Below are positions 13,001-20,347 of a stretch of DNA of 64,000 nucleotides, one piece after another. Under the pieces are notes generated by a model. That model had not been told where the DNA came from. It did not search any database and was given only the letters and a program-made list of their open reading frames with translations. The position numbers and the translations under genes are program-made. Source of the stretch: Patagioenas fasciata. Lineage: Eukaryota; Chordata; Aves; Columbiformes; Columbidae. Positions within the stretch are counted from its first letter, which is position 1; each line of letters begins with the position of its first letter. The stretch spans positions 52,336,398 to 52,400,397 of the forward strand of contig NC_092521.1 in the NCBI RefSeq assembly GCF_037038585.1, in the 5' to 3' direction.

Positions 13001-16000
13001 AGAGACCCAGCTCCCTCAGCCTTTTCTCATAAGTGAGATGCTCCACTCCCTTAATCATCTTTGTTGCCCTGTGCTGGACTCTCTCAAGCAGTTCCCTGTG
13101 GAGAGTCTCTGGCTGTGTGCTGTGAACAAGCCAGGGCTTGATGCGGCTGTGCTACACGGAAGGATTTCCCTGAGACACCAGAGACAAAAGGAAAGTAAAC
13201 AGAAGCTGCTCTGCCCTCGACCCAGGCTGCAGGAGGGGCGTTGCCGCTGCGCATGAACAGTCTGTGAACAGCGCCCTGCAGCCAATCGCCATAGTGGGGG
13301 GGGATGAGTGACTGTAAGTGTAACCAATTGTAGCCTGCACTTGCCGCATGGCCTTTTGGTATAGAGTATATAAGGCTTGGAAAAACGTGGTCTCGGGGAC
13401 ATTGATATTCAGTGTTGTTTAAGAGTGCATTAAAGAGTACGGATGGTAAATTCACATTGAATTAGACTCCTTACTCTCGCCCGGCCCGCCCGTTCGATCA
13501 AAGAGCTTATGCCGGCGTCTGGATTCGTCGAATTTATTACCACTACAAATGGTAGCAGAAGGATGGATCGTTAGCAAAGCATAACGCTCCGGATCGACAT
13601 TACTGCGGTAAGCAGCGTTCATAAAAACGGAGCCAAGCCGGGGTGTGGGAGAGTGTGTTTTTTATTATTTTTCTGTCCGATATCAAAAGACAAACACCCG
13701 TCGAGCTGGCCACTCGCCTCCTACAGTTAAGACCGCGCTGATAAGATAATGGATATTGAAACAGCCGCGGCACTGCTGACGACTATTCTCTCTAAGAGAG
13801 GTATCAAATCGTCACAGGAAAAGCTAATCACATTGATTTTTTTAGCTCAGAAGTGGGGACACTTTGGAGAAGTTCCACTTTTGTTTTCCCCAACGGAATG
13901 GAGATCAGTGGGGGACACTATGTGGGACAAAACTATCAGAGGGGAAGAAGAGAAAGAAATTAAAGCTGTGAGAGAATTGTGGAAAACCGTATTAGAATCA
14001 TTAGAAGTTATGAAATCGGAACAACGTGCCGCCCTAAGAGCCGCGGAGGCGCTTGTCCTAGAACAAACCTGAACTGATAAAACTTGTCCAAAAGAAAAGA
14101 GGGGCCTGTGGGCTACTCTGTGGGGTCTGCCTGCCGTTCGGGGTGGTCGCGGGGTCCCGGCTCAGCCAATACTTTCACAATCCGATCTGCAACGCGGATT
14201 AGAAACTTCGCGGCTCGTAAACAAAGGACCGGAAGTTCCCCCTCCGAGTCTCTGGGGCAATGTGCCAAGAAAGCGGAAGTGCAACTGGTCGACTGTCCGG
14301 ATGTGGGAGGCCCTGAGTGCCGCCCTCCTCCTACCGCTCCGCCTCTGCCCTGCCCCGAGCCGGACGCCCCCCCTCCCTCCGAGAAAAGCGTGAGGGCCGG
14401 GCCCGGACCGGCCAGGCCGCCGCCGCGAGGGCCAGGGCCGCCTCAAACTTTGCCTCCGCAAGCACCCGCGGAAGTTTTTTGTGAGCCTCCTCCTACATCA
14501 TTGGGCTCACCCCAAGCAGTAGAGCAGTTACTGCAAGTCATTACCAACAAGCTTGAACAACTTAACTTAAAAGTGTCAAATATAGAGAAAAATAAGGCAC
14601 AAATTGAGTTTCAAAAACCAGCTTGCCCTTCACAAACAATGCAATCAAAGGTACCTATAGATTGTACTGACCAGCCGCAGCCCCGACGTGGCAGGTGGTC
14701 AGGGGTCATCAAAGATGCCATTCTAGAAGGTGATTGGTCTCCAGCAAAATTAGCCCTACCGGTAATTCAAAATATGAACACTCAGACAACGGTATGGGAA
14801 CCACACAATTGGAAAATTTTGCAGCAAGCAAAACAAACAACCACAAGCTATGGTATACGTTCAGCAGCTACCAGACACAAAGAACATCTCCAAACCTGTA
14901 TCACAATCAGCGACCAACCGTGAACCAGGCTTCTTTTACCTCAACAAGCCAAGCACCGCAGGAAGCCTCGGAGTTGATGTGAAGACAGCAGTAGATATAA
15001 CATTGACCAATACTGCAATTCATAGAATACCAACTAATGCTAAAGGACCTTTATTTAGACAAGATAGTCGCATTGGAGGCCTATTGGTTGGCCGTTCTTC
15101 TGCTAGTATCAAAGGTCTTCTAGTAATACCAGGTATAATTGATGCAGATTTCACAGGAACTGTTCAAATCCTGGCCTACACTCTGCATCCGCCAATTTTT
15201 ATTCCTTCTGGGAGTAGAATAGCTCAGGTAGTAGCACTGGAAAACTGCCTACCAATGCTTCCAGGAGTCCCTCCAGCATCCTCAACAGAAAGGCGTGATA
15301 AAGGATTTGGATCGACCGGTCCTGCAGTTTGCTTCACCTCATCAATGATTCAGCGTCCCATGTTACGTGTGCAACTATTTCAGTCTGATTCTACTGTTGT
15401 TGTAGAGGTAAATGCAATGCTTGATACTGGAGCTGATGTCTCCATCATTAGTCAATTCAAATGGCCACGAAATTGGAAACTTCAAAAATCAATCTCTTCC
15501 ACTGTAGCTGGAGTAGGGGGTCAAACTACTCCAAATATAAGTGTTGATCCCATTTCCATTAGTTTCCCTGAAGGTCAATGTGTTACCCTTAGGGTGTATG
15601 TAATGGAATTGCCAAGCAGCCTTGAGGCGCTTATTGGCCGTGACGTCTTGGGGCAACTTGGTGCCATGTTAACTACTTCGCCTTTTCCTTAGTGGTCACT
15701 GGAAAGCAGTTGCCCAACCCTCCATTGACCTGGTTAACAGATAGCCCAGTTTGGGTTGACCAGTGGCCATTAACAGAAGAGCGACTGCAAAAGGCACGTG
15801 AATTAGTAGAAGAGCAATTAGTTGCAGGCCATATCAAGCCTTCTACTAGTCCATGGAATACCCCAATTTTTGTAATACCAAAAAAGAGTGGAAAGTGGCG
15901 ATTATTACATGACTTGCGAAAGGTAAATGATCAAATGCAAGCCATGGGTGCTTTACAGCCTGGATTACCATCACCTGTAATGTTACCAGAAAATTGGCAT

Positions 16001-19000
16001 ATTCTAATTATAGATTTAAAGGATTGTTTCTTTACCATTCCTTTACATGAACAAGATACACAGCGTTTTGCATTTACACTGCCTTCAGTAAACAAAGCAG
16101 AACCAGCTAAAAGGTATGAATGGGTAGTGCTACCGCAAGGTATGAAAAATTCTCCTACACTGTGCCAAATGTATGTTGCATGGGCACTTCAACCTATTCG
16201 TGCATCATGGAAACAAACAATTATTTATCATTATATGGATGATATTCTGTTCTGTCAACAAGCTGAGTTCACAGAAAGTTACATAGTCCAAATTACGATC
16301 AAACTCAAAGAAAAGGGGTTGGTTATAGCTCCAGAGAAACTTCAGAAGTCTGCACCTTGGAAATACCTTGGTTGGTCCATTTGTGATGCACAGATTCGTC
16401 CACAAAAAATTGAATTACATACTGATTTACAGACATGGAATGATGTCCAAAAATTGTTAGGGGACATACAATGGATTAGAAATTGCGTAGGCATTGCTAA
16501 CAATGATATAGCACCTCTTACTTCACTTCTAAAAGGAGGTGATCCAGCTAAGAAAATAAGCTTAGAGTCCGTGCATCTCAAATGTCTTTCTGATATTACA
16601 CAAAAAGTACAGACAAATTGGTCTAGCCGAAGACTTTCTGATCGACCAATTTCCCTCCTTATTAGCAATCTAGAACATCCGTGTGCAATCATCTGCCAGT
16701 GGCAAAACAAAAACGGGGAATTCCCCATAGATGTTGCTACAGATTCTTCCTTTTGTGCCACTGTCAGATCAAAACCAGAAAATGATTTACGATTATTAGA
16801 GTGGATTTTTCTCAGTGTCCAACCAAAATTCAGTATTCAAACGAGACCAGAAGCAGTTGGAGAATTGATTCGAAAAGGAAGATCTTGAATATTAGAAATT
16901 AGCGGTCAGGAACCAGATGACATCAGTATTCCGATAAATGGAGACGATTTAGAATGGTGGCTGAGACATTCGATGCCTATATAGAATGCATTATTAGGAT
17001 TTATAGGCAAGGTACATTCACGACAACCAAAAGGTAAACTATGGCAATTCCTTAGAACAAATCAGTGGTTAGAGAGAAGCAAAGTAAAAGCAAAACCTGT
17101 TGAAGGCCTTACAGTATATACAGATGCAGGAAAACGAAGACACCAGGCAGCATGTGTCTGGCAAGAGAATAGTCAATGGAAACAGCATTTAATTGAAGGT
17201 TCAAAAGAGGATTCATTGCAGACTTTAGAGCTCACGGCAGTAATATGGGCCTTAAATAATTGGCTTAAATCTGCTTTAAATGTTGTCACAGATTCTTTGT
17301 ATGTAGCAGGTGTAATACCCAGAATGGAAAATGTCCTGTTAAGACAATCGAATAATCCTCAATTAGGAAAATTGTTTGTACAATTGAGAGCTATTTTAAA
17401 TCAAAGAAAAGAACCCTGTTGTGTGATTCACATCCGCAGTCATCAATGGAATCTTGGTCTAGGTGAAGGAAATCAAATTGCAGATAGTTTAGTAAGTTCT
17501 GTACAGCACATGCCTCCTGTGATCTTTCATCATTATCAGATCAGACTAGGAAGGAAAAACACTTTACCAGAATTCATGGTGAGATATCGTGATCCCACCA
17601 CTGAATTGTGGAAGGGACCAGTACCTGTTATTTTTAATGGTAGAGGGTATATGTGTCTCTCCACAGATCAAGGTCCATTGTGGGTTCCAAGCTGAGCAGT
17701 AAAGCCGGAGTTGAAACAAACTCAACCAAATCAACTCCCTGCAGCAGAACCTTCGGAGGTCACAGAGTGAGGTGTAACCTTTGCATTGATTTAGCTGTGA
17801 CATGTATGCGTACTATAGTTATATAAGTAGATCTTTAAACACCACTACCTCTTGAGTAAGTTTATCAACACCCAGCACATCGTTTGTTATAAGTTGAGTA
17901 TCTTTAAACCAAAGTTCTTGGAATTTGTTTAATCAATCCATTGCGATATTTAAACGACAATGGAATACCTCAGGTTTATTGCAAAGTGCACTGTTTACGT
18001 TGATTGTTGTTGTTATTTATATGTTATGTATAAGTTGTTTTTTATCACATATCAAAAAAGGATTAGAACACACAGCTGATCAATCCTGGCTTGTCCAAAA
18101 AGAAAAAAAAAAAAGGAGGAATTGTGGAGAGTCTCTGGCTGTGTGCTGTGAACAAGCCAGGGCTTGATGCGGCTGTGCTACACGGAAGGATTTCCCTGAG
18201 ACACCAGAGACAAAAGGAAAGTAAACAGAAGCTGCTCTGCCCTCGACCCAGGCTGCAGGAGGGGCGTTGCCGCTGCACATGAACAGTCTGTGAACAGCGC
18301 CCTGCAGCCAATCGCCATAGTGGGGGGGGATGAGTGACTGTAAGTGTAACCAATTGTAGCCTGCACTTGCCGCATGGCCTTTTGGTATAGAGTATATAAG
18401 GCTTGGAAAAACGTGGTCTCGGGGACATTGATATTCAGTGTTGTTTAAGAGTGCATTAAAGAGTACGGATGGTAAATTCACATTGAATTAGACTCCTTAC
18501 TCTCGCCCGGCCCGCCCGTTCGATCAAAGAGCTTATGCCGGCATCTGGATTCGTCGAATTTATTACCACTACAGTTCCCTGTCCTTCTTGAACTGTTGCT
18601 CATGGCACTGGGATCTGAAGGTACCTGGTATATACCACAGTTCATGTTCACATTTCCTTTGGTTCCACACCAGAAGATATTTGTTCAGCTGCCAAATGCA
18701 GCTTGTCTATAACAGGAGAAAATGAACTAGGTGTTCACAATTACATTTGTCTGTTTATACCTGCAACTCATTTTTCTGGTCCATGAGGATCAGTACTGAA
18801 CACTCTATATACTGCAAGCAAATTCACCCTGTCCTTCCCTCCTCGTTCATCTGCACAATCTTGACAGCTTCCAGAGTTTCAGCTCAAGTGCCTGACCACA
18901 ACAAACATCAGAATAATTTGTAAGAAATTCGCTACTCTTGAGTCACAGGATGTACATTACTGACATAAGGGATGCAAGAATATCATCAGGAGTGATTACA

Positions 19001-19563
19001 TTTTCCAGTCATCTTGAAATCTACTGTAGAAACTTTTCTGCTCTCCTACACAACCTCAGAAAACTGAAATGTGCAAGACAACGTTAGTGATATATTAGTT
19101 ACCAGGGTTTACTGTATTACAGCGAACATACCTTCCTAGCACTGGCAACAGAATCTCCGACACCACTCTTGGTTCCTTCTTGGTGTTCCTCTCTGTTGCT
19201 GTTGGCCTTAATTTCTGTGAGACTCAACTCCGGGCATTCCCGACACAGCTGCTCTTCAGGAGCTACAGCAATATGGGGCTTAGAAATGTCAAAGAATTCC
19301 TCCCGAAACACATATCTCATTTTTTCTGTTTTAAGTTCTGCTTCTACTACATCTCCAGGACCAGGAATGGAACCATCTCTTGATGTGGAGGTGGCAGCAA
19401 AGTTAGAAGTATGGTGGCAATCTCCAGTAGATGTGACAGAGGTACTGAGAGTGACACCATCAGCGTAGGCAAAGGAGTCACAGATCTCATAGCCATACTG
19501 GTTGATGAAAGCGAGATGATCCAGGAGCCACCCTGCTGTCAGCCGATGTACCACGGACATCAT
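3914..19563 (-). CDS. METTL4: METTL4 (partial; N6-adenine methyltransferase), coding exons 1-7
   Basis: MT-A70 family methyltransferase. The human protein methylates N6 of an internal 2'-O-methyladenosine in U2 snRNA; a DNA 6mA role has also been proposed. Coding exons on the minus strand are 19563-19132, 12420-12358, 9947-9581, 7344-7275, 5081-4907, 4694-4588 and 4002-3914. They sum to 1303 bp (434 codons plus 1 base) and every junction keeps frame. The N-terminus has the family-type MSVVH start and the WLLDHL stretch. The exon at 12358-12420 carries [19 protein letters not shown]. The catalytic IDPPW lies at about residue 300. The remaining roughly 40 C-terminal residues (human protein 472 aa) are not found here and should lie on an exon left of base 1. 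The start is set at the first of two tandem ATGs; the second gives the family MSVVH start. It shares a promoter with NDC80. The large first coding intron carries an antisense provirus. Confidence 0.93.
4588..4694 (-). CDS. METTL4: METTL4 coding exon 6
   Basis: A 107-bp exon with acceptor CAG before 4694 and donor GTATGC at 4587-4582. It encodes [20 protein letters not shown] and [16 protein letters not shown], the conserved C-terminal half of the MT-A70 fold. Confidence 0.94.
4907..5081 (-). CDS. METTL4: METTL4 coding exon 5
   Basis: A 175-bp exon with acceptor ATAG before 5081 and donor GTAAGT at 4906-4901. It encodes the MT-A70 core from [18 protein letters not shown] through [10 protein letters not shown] to AEWHWVK. 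It ends in phase 0. Confidence 0.95.
6104..6390 (-). repeat. CR1 LINE fragment in METTL4 intron
   Basis: Starts with ATCATAGAATCGTTTAAG (reverse complement of the CR1 tail). It continues with the CR1-typical block containing GATGGTGACTCAACCACCTC and the decayed C-terminal reading frame on the minus strand ([14 protein letters not shown]). Heavily 5' truncated. Confidence 0.9.
7275..7344 (-). CDS. METTL4: METTL4 coding exon 4 (DPPW catalytic motif)
   Basis: A 70-bp exon with acceptor CCCAG before 7344 and donor GTAAAT at 7274-7269. It encodes [17 protein letters not shown], the SAM/substrate-binding DPPW signature of MT-A70 enzymes, which is intact. A pyrimidine-rich tract precedes the acceptor. 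Confidence 0.95.
7345..9580. other. METTL4 intron
   Basis: AT-rich intron between coding exons 3 and 4. Frames on both strands around 7556-8081 have no family resemblance. Beyond short A/T runs (for example 7656-7669 and 8478-8520) I see no defined element. Confidence 0.5.
9581..9947 (-). CDS. METTL4: METTL4 coding exon 3
   Basis: A 367-bp exon with acceptor CAG before 9947 and donor GTAAGT at 9580-9575. It encodes the region upstream of the catalytic core, from [16 protein letters not shown] to [14 protein letters not shown]. It ends with one base of a split Tyr codon, completed in the next exon. Confidence 0.93.
9948..12357. other. METTL4 intron
   Basis: AT-rich intron between coding exons 2 and 3. 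No repeat family or conserved reading frame recognised. Confidence 0.5.
12358..12420 (-). CDS. METTL4: METTL4 coding exon 2
   Basis: A 63-bp exon between CTGCAG (12426-12421) and GTAAGT (12357-12352). It encodes 21 residues with a basic KRKRK cluster (possible nuclear localisation signal, inference) and [11 protein letters not shown], which matches the METTL4 family. Confidence 0.93.
12642..13096 (-). repeat. CR1 LINE, left part, split by ERV insertion
   Basis: Begins TCACAGAATCACAGAATG and carries the GAGCAGGAACACTTAGATGA block shared with the copies at 31748 and 62303. It breaks off at CAGTTCCC. The continuation (TGTCCTTCTTGAACTG) is found 5.5 kb away at 18580, showing that the provirus landed inside this CR1. 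Confidence 0.92.
13097..13547 (+). repeat. ERV 5' LTR
   Basis: TG...CA-bounded, 451 bp. A TATATAAG box lies at 13367-13374 and an ATTAAA poly(A) signal at 13429-13434, which gives a U3-R-U5 order. A run of eight G lies near 13296-13303. Minus-strand frames across it are repeated in the 3' LTR and are not genes. Confidence 0.95.
13550..13566 (+). promoter_or_regulatory. ERV primer binding site, initiator Met tRNA-like
   Basis: TGGTAGCAGAAGGATGG lies 2 bp after the LTR. It is complementary to the 3' end of vertebrate initiator tRNA-Met (complement TGGTAGCAGAGGATGG) apart from one extra A. tRNA-Trp (alpharetroviruses) and tRNA-Lys (many betaretroviruses) fit poorly. The tRNA comparison is from memory. 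Confidence 0.7.
13749..14072 (+). pseudogene. gag: ERV gag: matrix-like N-terminal fragment
   Basis: A 107-codon frame opens with [18 protein letters not shown], about 200 bp after the 5' LTR. Content is helical and charged ([21 protein letters not shown], several Lys/Glu runs), fitting a retroviral MA. It stops at TGA 14070-14072. The next gag-like segment is in another frame, so Gag is broken. The MA call rests on position and composition, not on a diagnostic motif. Confidence 0.7.
14084..14923 (+). pseudogene. gag: ERV gag: proline-rich linker and capsid N-terminal fragment
   Basis: Frame shifted relative to the matrix segment, with no ATG near its start. Residues of about 80-145 are Pro/Arg/Gly rich (GC-rich DNA 14300-14470). 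A short coiled-coil-like stretch follows ([20 protein letters not shown]), then a capsid-like segment ([32 protein letters not shown]). The capsid C-terminal domain and CCHC zinc knuckles are absent; the sequence runs directly into dUTPase in another frame. Confidence 0.65.
14850..15692 (+). pseudogene. pro: ERV pro: dUTPase-aspartic protease module
   Basis: An uninterrupted 280-codon frame. The dUTPase motifs are in order: [10 protein letters not shown] (1), GRSSASIKG (2), GIIDADFTG (3, with the catalytic Asp position), RIAQVVAL (4) and KGFGSTG (5). The aspartic protease follows, with [10 protein letters not shown] (active-site DTG) and the C-terminal GRDVLGQLG flap/helix signature. dUTPase hydrolyses dUTP to limit uracil in viral DNA; protease matures Gag-Pol. 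This arrangement matches betaretroviral pro. All motifs look intact, but translation would need readthrough from a broken gag. The frame ends at TAG 15690-15692, with pol in the -1 frame. Confidence 0.9.
15692..17695 (+). pseudogene. pol: ERV pol: RT-RNase H with integrase tail, two stops
   Basis: The first 398 codons are open: fingers motif with [20 protein letters not shown], palm with LPQG and the YMDD active-site box. TGA at 16886-16888 and TAG at 16982-16984 interrupt the same frame, which then runs open to 17695. RNase H follows, with YTDAG, an Glu in TLELTAV, VTDSLY and the IADS carboxylates. About 35 residues later comes a segment typical of the integrase C-terminal domain ([20 protein letters not shown]). 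The HHCC and DDE integrase domains are deleted, so insertion would need integrase in trans. Confidence 0.9.
17925..18122 (+). pseudogene. env: ERV env remnant: transmembrane anchor
   Basis: A short frame (ATG at 17925) includes a strongly hydrophobic stretch of about 20 residues ([18 protein letters not shown]) followed by a short basic tail. This is the position and form expected for the end of retroviral TM. No surface subunit, furin site or fusion peptide was found between 17696 and 17925. The frame reads on into the LTR to 18167. Confidence 0.55.
18097..18122 (+). promoter_or_regulatory. ERV polypurine tract
   Basis: An A-rich purine run ending AAAGGAGGAAT abuts the 3' LTR start, the expected plus-strand primer position. 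The unusually long A run suggests slippage expansion. Confidence 0.75.
18123..18573 (+). repeat. ERV 3' LTR
   Basis: 451 bp, same length as the 5' copy with two substitutions seen. ATTAAA lies at 18455-18460. It is preceded by a purine-rich tract and followed by GTTCCC. Confidence 0.95.
18574..18595 (-). repeat. CR1 LINE, right stub beyond the ERV
   Basis: These 22 bp continue the interrupted CR1. The uninterrupted sequence occurs in the copy at 31748-32586 (around 32192-32213). The first six bases are the ERV target duplication. Confidence 0.85.
18596..19131. other. METTL4 intron next to first coding exon
   Basis: Noncoding. I recognise no element after the 22-bp CR1 stub. Confidence 0.5.
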
Positions 19564-19595
19564 CGCTTGCCGCTTCAGCAGGAAAAATCAGCTCC
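19132..19595 (-). CDS. METTL4: METTL4 exon 2 (first coding exon)
   Basis: The acceptor TTTCAG precedes 19595 and the donor GTATGT lies at 19131-19126. The first 32 bases are 5' UTR, followed by ATGATG. It encodes about 144 residues, including [14 protein letters not shown] and the downstream [11 protein letters not shown] segment typical of METTL4. The exon ends in phase 0. Confidence 0.9.
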
Positions 19596-20164
19596 CTGAA
19601 ACCATAGCTGGTAATCACACACAAGTCCCAGAGAAAACTCCTCCTGTGGGAATTTTTTTAAGAGTTCACTTTTCAGAATTATTACTGTTTCGTTAAGTGT
19701 CACCTCTCTTCTGACAGACATTTCCATGCACACACAAACTTCAGCTAGTTTTCTCATTACGACTTCTGTTTCATCCCTATTTCACTGTTCTTGTTACAAT
19801 AAGTAATTTTTTTAATAAGCTTCTGTGATTTTACACAGTCTAGATGTACTCTGAGATCACTCTTAAACAAGGTAGAAAACGGCACCATCGCAACGCAATT
19901 ACATAAACCAGAAATTCACCTGGCAGCACCCGGGAGCGGTAACGCAAGCACCGGGGCAGAGGCAGCACCAGCGCCCAAGGGCACGGGGGGCCTGGGAGCT
20001 CCGGCTTGTCCCCAGGCACCTCACACCGTGTTCCTCCTGCAGTCCGAGTGCGCAGCAGCCGCCGCACCGACGCTACGGGCAGAGAAAAGCCCCGCGGCTC
20101 TCCCCAGCACGGCAGCGCCGCACATACTTACCCGCGCTGTCTCGCCGCTCCAGGACGCCGCCAT
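19575..20164 (-). promoter_or_regulatory. METTL4 17-codon upstream ORF (spliced)
   Basis: Starting at ATG 20164-20162, exon 1 gives 11 codons to its donor. After splicing to 19595, six more codons follow before TGA at 19577-19575. The stop lies 11 nt before the METTL4 ATG. The start has A at -3 and G at +4, a strong Kozak context. This depends on the predicted exon 1-2 splice and on transcription starting upstream of 20164. A repressive or re-initiation role is inference. Confidence 0.5.
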
Positions 20165-20200
20165 CTTGTTGTACGGACACGCTGTTTTCCACTAAAAGCT
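20132..20200 (-). other. METTL4: METTL4 noncoding exon 1 (approximate 5' end)
   Basis: On the minus strand a GC-rich exon ends at a strong donor (CGG then GTAAGTATG, donor at 20131-20126). It is compatible with the acceptor at 19596-19597. The transcription start is not defined by sequence; the upper limit is a guess. An ATG at 20164-20162 opens a short upstream reading frame. Confidence 0.6.
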
Positions 20201-20304
20201 TCCGGAGGAATCAGGCAGTTTACGCGTGAGCAACCGGGAAGACGGAAGTGACGACACACCCCCGCGCCCCTCCTTCCCTATCTTACTTCTCCGCCGCCTC
20301 GCTG

Positions 20305-20347
20305 TGACGTATGGTGGTGCGTGACGTATCGGCGGGCGGATTTGAAA
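20305..20347 (+). promoter_or_regulatory. Paired CRE sites and CDE/CHR-like element for NDC80
   Basis: Two TGACGTAT copies 17 bp apart are candidate CREB/ATF sites. GGCGGATTTGAA follows: a GC-rich CDE-like box next to a CHR (TTTGAA). CHR elements recruit DREAM/MuvB and B-MYB complexes to G2/M genes (established); NDC80 is a mitotic gene. The functional assignment here is inference. Confidence 0.5.

Larger units (their letters stand above)
13097..18573 (+). mobile_element. Young class II-like endogenous retrovirus, internally deleted
   Basis: 5,477 bp. Two 451-bp LTRs (13097-13547, 18123-18573) begin TGTGG and end CTACA. They differ at two positions that I can see (G/A in the GCGCATG/GCACATG context and G/A in GGCGTCT/GGCATCT). 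They are flanked by the 6-bp duplication GTTCCC (13091-13096, 18574-18579). Order: LTR, primer site, matrix-like gag, proline-rich/capsid fragment, dUTPase-protease, RT-RNase H, integrase C-terminal tail, env membrane-anchor remnant, polypurine tract, LTR. The 6-bp duplication and a dUTPase just before protease are known traits of class II (betaretrovirus-like) elements. Most CA and NC, the integrase zinc and catalytic domains and nearly all env are missing, and pol has two in-frame stops. It cannot be autonomous but may have moved with helper proteins (inference). It is antisense to METTL4. Confidence 0.95.

Noticed and set aside
13055-13455. Minus-strand frames of about 115-123 codons
   Set aside because: They fall in the ERV LTR and recur in the second LTR at 18063-18481. 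They are shadows of the repeat.
15660-15695. A canonical -1 slippery heptamer at the pro/pol overlap
   Set aside because: Pol is in the -1 frame, but I could not find a clear X-XXY-YYZ heptamer in the correct phase before the pro stop.
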